From: an uncultured Oscillibacter sp.
Lineage (GTDB): Bacteria > Bacillota > Clostridia > Oscillospirales > Oscillospiraceae
Reading direction: 5' to 3'
Length of the DNA: 5,406 bases
Assembly (NCBI GenBank): GCA_948435975.1
Contig: CAOJHG010000180.1
Location: forward strand, 1 to 5,406
The position numbers were made by a program, and so were the translations under genes. The notes beneath the pieces were generated by a model. The model was given only the letters and a program-made list of their open reading frames with translations, was not told the origin of the DNA and ran no database searches. Each line of letters opens with the position of its first letter. Within the stretch, counting starts at the first letter, position 1. Positions 1 through 4,593 of this stretch are shown here, piece after piece.

Positions 1-209
1 GACCCTCCAACGCCGGTACGGTATTCCAACCAGCTGCGCGGACTGGGTGAAACCTTTGGAACTGCCGGGATTCTGCTCACGCGGAACCCGTTCAATAACT
101 TTATCGGCAGCTTTTTCTGCAAATTAAGGGGAAACGAAAAAATTTTTACAGAAGCACTCTCGTCCCTCCAGGCGCGGGCAGTCCGCCAGCATATGCAATC
201 ATTTTTCCT
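1..209. other. Left-edge region with no assignable gene
   Basis: I cannot assign a product here. Plus-strand frame 1 is open from base 1 and runs in frame into the regulator at 280. Plus-strand frame 2 is open from the edge to a TAA at 125-127. One minus-strand frame is open across the whole stretch. None of the translations contains a family motif I recognise, and no start codon with a ribosome binding site marks a gene beginning here. It could be the tail of an upstream + strand gene, the end of a minus-strand gene, or non-coding DNA before the regulator promoter. A short GCAG/CTGC hairpin and an A/T-rich run near 139-149 are too weak to call a terminator. Confidence 0.3.
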
Positions 210-239
210 GTTGCAAACTTCTCGCTTTTATGCTACAAG
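210..239 (+). promoter_or_regulatory. Candidate promoter of the SorC-family regulator
   Basis: TTGCAA at 211-216 is a 4/6 match to a -35 box. It is followed after 17 bases by TACAAG at 234-239, a 4/6 match to a -10 box, which carries the extended -10 TG at 231-232. A perfect TATAAT lies slightly downstream at 247-252 but lacks a good -35 at 16-18 bases, so which box is used is open. Either choice places the transcript start just before the regulator ribosome binding site. The -35 and -10 boxes coincide with two repeated elements, GTTGCAA (210-216) and GCTACAA (232-238), which resemble the half-sites at the downstream operon promoter and suggest autoregulation. Confidence 0.45.
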
Positions 240-244
240 TAACC
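232..244 (+). promoter_or_regulatory. Putative regulator operator at its own promoter
   Basis: The stretch TACAAGTAACC (234-244) merges the two sequence elements found separately at the operon promoter, TACAAG and GTAACC. A related GTTGCAA sits 22 bases upstream (210-216), about two helical turns away. The overlap with promoter elements would fit repression. The assignment rests on sequence resemblance between the two upstream regions only. Confidence 0.35.
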
Positions 245-264
245 TATATAATACTTCTTCTATG

Positions 265-272
265 AAAGAGGG
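265..272 (+). promoter_or_regulatory. Ribosome binding site deciding the GTG start at 280
   Basis: AAAGAGGG lies 7 bases before the GTG at 280-282, a normal spacing. The in-frame ATG at 262 would leave this purine run inside the gene and has only pyrimidine-rich sequence (ACTTCTTCT) ahead of it. The ATG at 193 would put the promoter boxes inside the gene. Confidence 0.65.
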
Positions 273-279
273 CAGCGGC

Positions 280-1215
280 GTGAAGATAAGTCCGGAGAAG
301 CAAAAGCGGCTGGTTCATGTGGCCCGCCGGTATTACCTGGAGGACTGGAAGCAGAGCGAGATTGCCAACGAGCTGGGGGTCTCCCGTCCCATGATCAGCC
401 GGATGCTGTCCGAGGCGCGGGAACTGGGCATCGTCGAAATCACCATCCATGAGCCGGGGGCCAGGACCGCCAGACTCCTGGAGCGCCTGCGGCTGTTCAG
501 CTCTATCCAGGGCGGCGTACTGGTGGAGGACGGGCTGGACGGGGACGCCACCAATCAGCGCCTTTCTCAAGGGGCCGTGGACCTTCTGCACCAGCTCTCT
601 GCCCACCGTCTGGGCGTGGGCTGGGGATATCTGATCGGGCAGCTTGTGACCTGGCTGGAGGCCCACCCGCAGCCGGACAGCACTGTTACCGACATTTGCC
701 CTCTGGTGGGAAACGCCAGCATCCCCGCCCGCAACTACCAATCTAATGAAAACGTCCGTCTGATGGCCCAGCAGCTTGGCGCGGTCCCCCATTTCCTTTA
801 CCTCCCGGCCCTTCCAGACAGCCTGGAGGAAAAACAGCTCCTCTGCTCTACCGAGGTCTACCGGCAGATTTACCAGCAGTGGGAGCAGATTGACACCGCT
901 TTAGTTAATATCGGGAATTACCCCTCCAGTCCTGATTTTGCCTCTCTTGTCCGCTACGGCAGCCTGCTCCAGCAGCAGCACGCCTGCGGACGGATGCTGG
1001 TATACTATTTTAATGAATCCGGTACGGTGGTCCAGTCGGAACAGGATTTTGCTATTCAGGTTCCCATTGACCTTCTGAAACGGTGTCCCCATATTATCGG
1101 CGTTTGTTCCGCCAACACCAGCGCAAAGGCCCTCCTGGGGGCGCTTCGGTCCGGATATTTTACCCATATCGCGGCGCGGGCGGACCTGGTCAGGACGCTG
1201 CTGGACAATATGTAA
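280..1215 (+). CDS. SorC/DeoR-family sugar-responsive transcriptional regulator
   Basis: This is a 311-residue DNA-binding regulator of the SorC family, which includes SorC, B. subtilis DeoR and the AI-2 regulator LsrR. The N terminus carries the helix-turn-helix (about residues 23-46) with the characteristic QSEIANELGVSRPMISRML, followed by the family's EARELGIVEI. From about residue 60 to the end it matches the sugar-phosphate-binding domain: GVGWGYLIGQL, CPLVGN, TALVNIGNYPSS and a C-terminal IIGV...ALLGALRSGYFTHI segment. Family members usually bind a phosphorylated sugar and release the operator. The length is normal for the family. I chose GTG 280 because of the AAAGAGGG eight to fifteen bases upstream; ATG 262 (317 residues) is the main alternative. 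It lies just upstream of, and in the same direction as, the DhaLK/LsrF/VOC operon, with its own promoter and terminator, and shares sequence elements with that operon's promoter. It is therefore the likely local regulator. The ligand is unknown. Confidence 0.88.
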   Translation: MKISPEKQKRLVHVARRYYLEDWKQSEIANELGVSRPMISRMLSEARELGIVEITIHEPGARTARLLERLRLFSSIQGGVLVEDGLDGDATNQRLSQGAVDLLHQLSAHRLGVGWGYLIGQLVTWLEAHPQPDSTVTDICPLVGNASIPARNYQSNENVRLMAQQLGAVPHFLYLPALPDSLEEKQLLCSTEVYRQIYQQWEQIDTALVNIGNYPSSPDFASLVRYGSLLQQQHACGRMLVYYFNESGTVVQSEQDFAIQVPIDLLKRCPHIIGVCSANTSAKALLGALRSGYFTHIAARADLVRTLLDNM

Positions 1216-1224
1216 CATATGAAA

Positions 1225-1260
1225 CCTCCTGGGAAAGCTCTTTTCTCCAGGAGGCTTTAT
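1225..1260 (+). terminator. Intrinsic terminator after the regulator
   Basis: CCTCCTGG (1225-1232) pairs perfectly with CCAGGAGG (1247-1254) around a 14-base loop and is followed by CTTTATTAT. It starts 9 bases after the regulator stop codon. The T tract is short and interrupted, so termination may be incomplete and some readthrough into the operon is possible. Confidence 0.65.
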
Positions 1261-1325
1261 TATGCATATTTTTCACAATTTGTCTTGCTTATTTATAGAA
1301 TCTTCGTAGAAACAGACGGTTGTTA

Positions 1326-1354
1326 TTGACTTTTGTAACCATTCATGCTTTACT
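1326..1354 (+). promoter_or_regulatory. Main candidate promoter of the dhaL-dhaK-lsrF-VOC operon
   Basis: TTGACT (1326-1331) matches 5/6 of the -35 consensus. After 17 bases comes TTTACT (1349-1354), preceded by the extended -10 dinucleotide TG at 1346-1347. Transcription would start near 1361, giving a leader of about 45 bases. A second, weaker candidate lies upstream: TTCACA (1272-1277), 16 bases, TATAGA (1294-1299). Confidence 0.6.
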
Positions 1355-1374
1355 AGTATTCACAGATGTTACAA
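1333..1374 (+). promoter_or_regulatory. Inverted repeat TTGTAAC/GTTACAA at the operon promoter, likely operator
   Basis: TTGTAAC (1333-1339) and GTTACAA (1368-1374) form a perfect 7-base inverted repeat separated by 28 bases. The left arm lies directly after the -35 box and the right arm lies just past the expected transcript start, so the pair brackets the -10 box. SorC-family proteins are commonly tetramers that bind spaced half-sites. Similar elements occur at the regulator's own promoter, which supports an operator for that regulator. Confidence 0.5.
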
Positions 1375-1405
1375 GCGTGCGCGTCACTTTCTGGAGGTGG
1401 TCAAT

Positions 1406-2014
1406 GTGACGAAAAATGAGTTTGCGGAACGGATCAAACACGCCTGCGCCGCTGTCAGGGCCGAGGAAGCGCTGCTGACGGAGATTGATTCCAAATTCGG
1501 AGACGCCGATCATGGGCTGACGATGGCAAAGATTGCCGGGGCTGTTTCTGATGCGGTGGATGGGTCCGGCGGCGGCATCCGGGCCATGCTGAACGATGCG
1601 GCGGAAGCGGTCATGCGCTTGAACGGAGGCAGCGCCGTCCCCCTGTGGAACACCTGGCTGGATGGGATGCAGGAGGCCGCCCCTGAGGGAGACGAGATCG
1701 ACGCGGCAGGCATTCAGGCCATATTTGCCCAGGCGCTGGAGGAACTGAATGACATGTCTGGAGCCAAAGTGGGAGACAAGACGATGATGGACGCGGTGAT
1801 TCCCGCCAGCGAGGCAATTGCGGCTTACAGCGGAAGCGACGTGGGAACGCTCTTCACCGCCGCCGCCAGAGCTGCCGCAGAGGGCGCGGAGAATACGAAA
1901 AACTTTACGTCCAAATTCGGCCGGGCAAAGAGCTATGGCGAAAAGACCATCGGCACCCCAGACGCCGGCGCCCTATCCATGGCCTGCTTTTTCCAGGGGC
2001 TGGCGCAGGCGTAA
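1406..2014 (+). CDS. dhaL: Dihydroxyacetone kinase-type subunit DhaL (ADP/ATP-binding)
   Basis: This 202-residue protein is the nucleotide-binding subunit of a two-part dihydroxyacetone-type kinase; DhaL proteins are about 210 residues. Visible signatures are D28...GDADHGLTM (residues 28-40), whose D28, D33 and D35 have the spacing of the three aspartates that hold the Mg ions of bound ADP in E. coli DhaL (D30, D35, D37). The ADP-phosphate loop GGSAVPLWN lies at about 74-82, VGDKTMMDA at about 122-130 and GRAKSYGEKTIGTPDAGALS at about 172-191. The loop departs from the usual GGxSGPLYG form. I placed the start at GTG 1406 because GGAGG (1393-1397) lies 8 bases ahead; GTG 1397 overlaps that site. 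It is the first gene of the operon, 60 bases before dhaK. No DhaM phosphotransferase is in the window, so the phosphate source (ATP or PEP via a distant DhaM) is unresolved. The true substrate may not be dihydroxyacetone. Confidence 0.9.
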   Translation: MTKNEFAERIKHACAAVRAEEALLTEIDSKFGDADHGLTMAKIAGAVSDAVDGSGGGIRAMLNDAAEAVMRLNGGSAVPLWNTWLDGMQEAAPEGDEIDAAGIQAIFAQALEELNDMSGAKVGDKTMMDAVIPASEAIAAYSGSDVGTLFTAAARAAAEGAENTKNFTSKFGRAKSYGEKTIGTPDAGALSMACFFQGLAQA

Positions 2015-2037
2015 AGCGGTATCCCTTTTCACGCAGT

Positions 2038-2048
2038 ACCAACTTGGT
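2038..2048 (+). repeat. Short perfect inverted repeat in the dhaL-dhaK gap
   Basis: ACCAA-C-TTGGT is an 11-base perfect palindrome in the only sizeable gap inside the operon (60 bases). It lies 12 bases before the dhaK ribosome binding site. It could be an mRNA structure or protein site affecting dhaK expression, or chance. There is no T tract that would make it a terminator. Confidence 0.25.
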
Positions 2049-2074
2049 CTATTTTTATTTGGAGGTAGCTCAAT

Positions 2075-3073
2075 ATGAAAATGAAGAAGTTTATCAACGC
2101 GCCTGAGACTATCACGGACGAGGAATTAGAGGGTTTGGGCCTGGCTTATCCCGACATCGTGGACGTGGATGGCCATCTGGTCATCAGCAAGGACCTGAAG
2201 GACGCCGACCGGGTTACTATCGTCACCTACGGCGGTTCCGGCCACGAGCCCGCTCAGGCCGGTTTCGTAGGCAGGGGAATGCTGGACGTTCAGGCTGTGG
2301 GAGATATCTTCGCCGCGCCTAATGGCCAGTTGGTGTTCGACGCGATGAAGCTGGCGGACAAAGGCCACGGCGTACTGCTGCTGACCCTGAACTATGCGGG
2401 GGATCAGTTGGCGGGCAAGCAGGCCATGAAGCTGGCAAAAAAGGCGGGGCTCAACGTCCGTCAGGTGGTCACTGGCGAGGAGATCCAGTATGACCCCAAC
2501 GGCGAGGACAACAAGCGGGGGCTGGCCGGTGCGGTGGCCCTGTACCATATTGCCGCCGCTGCCGCCCAAGAGGGGAAAAGCCTGGATGATGTTGCTGGGA
2601 TTGCACAGCGCTATGCCGAAAATATGGCCTCCATCACCGTCAAATCCACCGACGCTACCCACCCCCAGAATGGCATGTCCTTCGGCGACCTGGGCGAGAC
2701 CGATATGATGGAGATTGGCGCGGGACAGCACGGTGAGGGCGGCGGCGTCCGGGTCCCTATGGCTTCCTCTAAGGAAACGGTTGCCCTGGTGGCCGAGGCG
2801 CTGGCAAAAAAACTGGAACTAAAGGCGGGCGATAAGACCTTCGTGATGATTAACGGCTGCGGCGCTACTACGATGATGGAACTGCTGGTGCTGTTCAAGG
2901 ACACGGTGGCGTTTTTGAAGGAAAAGGGTGTGGAAGTCGCTGCCAGCATGGTGGGCGAGATTCTCACGGTACAGGAGGCGGGCGGCTTCCAGATGAATAT
3001 TGCCAAGTGGGATGATGAGTTTATCCGCCTCTGGAACACGCCCTGCCATACCCCGGCGTACAGCAAGGAGTAA
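2075..3073 (+). CDS. dhaK: Dihydroxyacetone kinase-type subunit DhaK (substrate-binding)
   Basis: This 332-residue protein is the substrate-binding subunit that holds a small ketone or aldehyde as a covalent hemiaminal while DhaL supplies phosphate. It carries GGSGHEPAQAGFVGRGML (residues 53-70) with H57, LNYAGDQL (105-112) with D110, and GQHGEGG (217-223) with H219. These align with the E. coli DhaK residues H56, D109 and H218. The C-terminal domain shows NGCGATTMMELLVL (260-273) and a QEAGGFQMNI...TPAY ending. It is somewhat shorter than E. coli DhaK (356 residues). The loops differ from classical DhaK: GQHGEGG stands where GIHGEPG is usual, and NYAGDQLAG where NYxGDxLNF is usual. This suggests a subfamily with a different ketone substrate. 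ATG 2075 has GGAGG (2061-2065) 9 bases ahead; ATG 2081 is less well placed. The next gene follows after 3 bases. Confidence 0.9.
   Translation: MKMKKFINAPETITDEELEGLGLAYPDIVDVDGHLVISKDLKDADRVTIVTYGGSGHEPAQAGFVGRGMLDVQAVGDIFAAPNGQLVFDAMKLADKGHGVLLLTLNYAGDQLAGKQAMKLAKKAGLNVRQVVTGEEIQYDPNGEDNKRGLAGAVALYHIAAAAAQEGKSLDDVAGIAQRYAENMASITVKSTDATHPQNGMSFGDLGETDMMEIGAGQHGEGGGVRVPMASSKETVALVAEALAKKLELKAGDKTFVMINGCGATTMMELLVLFKDTVAFLKEKGVEVAASMVGEILTVQEAGGFQMNIAKWDDEFIRLWNTPCHTPAYSKE
3065..3070 (+). promoter_or_regulatory. Ribosome binding site inside the dhaK end
   Basis: AAGGAG forms the last two codons of dhaK and lies 6 bases before the ATG at 3077. The overlap implies translational coupling of DhaK and the LsrF-like enzyme. 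Confidence 0.7.
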
Positions 3074-3076
3074 GCC

Positions 3077-3961
3077 ATGGCAGACAATATTGGAAATAAG
3101 GCCGCCCATGATTATCATCTGGATATCCCTGCTGTGCAGGAGGGCTTTTTCGTCAAGGGCGCGTCTCACTGCGGCTGGGGCATGAAGAGCCGCTTGGCCC
3201 GCTTGTTCGACGCCAAGAGTGGAAACACCGTCATGCTGGCCTTTGACCACGGTTACATCATGGGTCCCACCGCCGGGCTGGAGCGCATCGACTTGGTAAT
3301 CCCGCCTCTGATCCCTTATGTAAATGTACTGATGGCGACGAAGGGAGTTTTGCAGACCTGCATCTCTCCAGCGGCCCCGGCGGCCAGGTGCATCCGAGCA
3401 ACCTATGATTCCACGGTTCTCTATGACGATATGTCTAACGGCGGCGGCATTGCCTGCGATATGGAGGACGCACTCCGGATGAACGCCGACTGCGTAGCCG
3501 TACAGACCTTCATCGGCGCACCGGGTGAAAGCCGTTCCCTGGAGCTGCTGTGCCGCACTGCTGGCGCTGGGGCACGGTATGGTGTTCCCACCTTGGGCGT
3601 TGTGGCGGTGGGCAAGCAGATGGAGCGGACGGAGAAGTTTTTCCAACTGGCTGTCCGGGTCCTGGCCGAAAACGGGGCCAACATCGTCAAGAGCTACTTC
3701 TGCGAAGGCTTTGAGCGTGTTGCCGCCGCCTGCCCGGTTCCTATTGTTATCGCGGGCGGTAAAAAGCTGCCGGAGCTGGAAGCGCTGGAAATGGCATACC
3801 AGGCGATTGACCAGGGGGCTCACGGCGTGGATATGGGGCGGAACATCTTCCAGTCCGATTCCCCCGCCGGGATGGCGCAGGCAATCGGAAAGGTGGTCCA
3901 CGAAGGATATACCGCTCAGCAGGCTTATGAGGTCTATCAGGCAGTCAAACATCAAAAATAA
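3077..3961 (+). CDS. LsrF-family class I aldolase/thiolase
   Basis: This 294-residue protein belongs to the DhnA/DeoC/LsrF TIM-barrel family and resembles E. coli LsrF along its full length (LsrF is about 291 residues). In E. coli, LsrF transfers the acetyl group of 3-hydroxy-5-phosphonooxypentane-2,4-dione to CoA, giving dihydroxyacetone phosphate and acetyl-CoA. Shared stretches as I recall them are WGMKSRLARLF (34-44), VMLAFDHGY (52-60), GPTAGLERID (63-72), PVPIVIAGGKKLPE (220-233) and HGVDMGRNIFQSD (249-261). K205 in NIVKSYF corresponds to the Schiff-base lysine (K203 in LsrF). IAGGKK and GVDMGRN are the phosphate-binding loops. It has a soluble, cytoplasmic character. It sits 3 bases after dhaK and its stop overlaps the ribosome binding site of the next gene, so it is firmly part of the operon. 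Automated annotation might call it class I fructose-bisphosphate aldolase. I am confident of the family, less so of the exact reaction. Confidence 0.88.
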   Translation: MADNIGNKAAHDYHLDIPAVQEGFFVKGASHCGWGMKSRLARLFDAKSGNTVMLAFDHGYIMGPTAGLERIDLVIPPLIPYVNVLMATKGVLQTCISPAAPAARCIRATYDSTVLYDDMSNGGGIACDMEDALRMNADCVAVQTFIGAPGESRSLELLCRTAGAGARYGVPTLGVVAVGKQMERTEKFFQLAVRVLAENGANIVKSYFCEGFERVAAACPVPIVIAGGKKLPELEALEMAYQAIDQGAHGVDMGRNIFQSDSPAGMAQAIGKVVHEGYTAQQAYEVYQAVKHQK

Positions 3962-3966
3962 GGAGG
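3961..3966 (+). promoter_or_regulatory. Ribosome binding site for the VOC gene
   Basis: A perfect AGGAGG begins on the last base of the preceding stop codon and lies 8 bases before ATG 3975. It fixes the start of the small gene, although the same frame is open much further upstream inside the aldolase gene. Confidence 0.8.
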
Positions 3967-3974
3967 ATTCTGCA

Positions 3975-4298
3975 ATGTCTGCTGTTTATATGCACATTGG
4001 CATCCCTGTCACCAACCGCAAGCCTGGCATGGTCTATAACGAGGGGGCCAAGTTCTGGGTAAGCAATGTCGAGGATTACGATTACAAGATCGAATATCTG
4101 AAATTCGAGGAGGGCACCCCCTTCCCCGAGGTGCTCCACCGTATGCCGCATGTGGCCTATCTGGTGGACGACCTGGAAAAGTACATCGCCGACGCTGACA
4201 GTGTTATCTGCGGGCCTATGGACGCCAACGAGAAGGGGGACCGGCTGGCCTTCGTCTGGAAGGATGGAGCCATTCTGGAACTTTACAAAGAGGCATAA
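3975..4298 (+). CDS. Small VOC/glyoxalase-fold protein, probable metal-dependent isomerase or lyase
   Basis: This 107-residue protein looks like a compact member of the vicinal oxygen chelate (VOC) superfamily. Its second half reads as a complete beta-alpha-beta-beta-beta module: PHVAYLVDDLEKYI (58-71), VICGP, then RLAFVWKDGAILELYKE (90-106). The first half (MHIGIPV at 6-12, then KIEYLKF at 38-44) is shortened. H7, E40, H59 and E102 could supply the His/Glu/His/Glu metal site typical of the superfamily; this is read from pattern, not an alignment. No signal peptide or membrane segment is evident. It is the last gene of the operon, directly after the lsrF-like gene, which is the place occupied by lsrG in E. 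coli. It is not LsrG, which has the antibiotic-monooxygenase fold and a different sequence. I infer a step that isomerises or rearranges the phosphorylated ketone, but the reaction is unknown. Confidence 0.7.
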   Translation: MSAVYMHIGIPVTNRKPGMVYNEGAKFWVSNVEDYDYKIEYLKFEEGTPFPEVLHRMPHVAYLVDDLEKYIADADSVICGPMDANEKGDRLAFVWKDGAILELYKEA

Positions 4299-4335
4299 TT
4301 TCTTATTTGAATCCAAATTGTAATTAAAATCTCTA

Positions 4336-4385
4336 AAAAAACCATCTCCCAGCGGAAAAATGCCGGGGGATGGTTTTTCTTTTTC
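4336..4385. terminator. Strong bidirectional intrinsic terminator between convergent operons
   Basis: AAAAACCATCTCCC (4337-4350) pairs with GGGGGATGGTTTTT (4365-4378), with one G-T wobble, then GG (4354-4355) with CC (4363-4364) around a short A-rich loop. A T-rich tract follows on the + strand (to 4385). The A tract at 4335-4341 supplies the U tract for minus-strand transcripts. It lies 37 bases after the VOC gene and about 33 bases beyond the minus-strand small gene, so it serves both units. Confidence 0.85.
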
Positions 4386-4417
4386 CCTTTGTGGTCAGCC
4401 AGCGGACATCCTCTTAT

Positions 4418-4582
4418 TTAATCCAGCAGTTCCCAGGCAAAATCCTCCCATTTCAGACGGCTGCCCACATCCGTGCCCTCCGGAAGCAGAAACATCGCCA
4501 CCTGATTTTCCACGCCGCTGTCACTGGTCATGTATGCGTAATCGCCGTTGATGTTCTGAACGGTATAAAATACGGGTTCCAT
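4418..4582 (-). CDS. Uncharacterised 54-residue protein
   Basis: This small minus-strand gene begins at ATG 4582-4580 and ends at TAA (4420-4418). GGGAGG (complement of 4589-4594) lies 6 bases before the start, a strong site. The product is acidic and soluble, begins MEPVFYTVQNINGDYAYM and contains FLLPEGTDVGSRL, then WEDFAWELLD at the end. The 'short beta strands, LLPEG, then hydrophilic end' pattern is reminiscent of small DUF3006-like proteins, but this is only a resemblance and I assign no function. It starts 11 bases after the alpha-glucosidase stop, and its ribosome binding site abuts that stop codon, so the two are probably co-transcribed. The downstream hairpin at 4336-4378 would end the transcript. 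Confidence 0.72.
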   Translation of the reverse strand: MEPVFYTVQNINGDYAYMTSDSGVENQVAMFLLPEGTDVGSRLKWEDFAWELLD

Positions 4583-4593
4583 AGCAATCCTCC

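Noticed and set aside
193..279. Regulator start at ATG 193 or ATG 262
   Set aside because: ATG 193 would place the promoter boxes within the gene and add a non-family N terminus. ATG 262 lacks a ribosome binding site. GTG 280 has a well-spaced AAAGAGGG and gives normal family length.
1366..1386. Catabolite repression (cre) site near the operon start
   Set aside because: The ACAAGCGTGCGC stretch has a CG centre but mismatches the consensus at several fixed positions.
2819..3955. 378-codon minus-strand open frame
   Set aside because: It lies antisense to dhaK and the LsrF-like gene, whose motifs are unmistakable. It shows no recognisable domain and reads as a GC-rich shadow frame.
3077..3961. 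Fructose-bisphosphate aldolase or deoxyribose-phosphate aldolase
   Set aside because: The fold is shared, but the full-length resemblance, including WGMKSRL, GLERID and GVDMGRNIFQSD, points to LsrF more closely than to either of those.
3525..4298. Long open frame that would extend the VOC protein to 257 residues
   Set aside because: The upstream part is an out-of-frame reading of the LsrF-like gene. The perfect AGGAGG at 3961-3966 and the VOC-like sequence both begin at ATG 3975.
3975..4298. LsrG orthologue
   Set aside because: Position and size fit, but the sequence reads as a VOC-type protein rather than the antibiotic-monooxygenase fold of LsrG.
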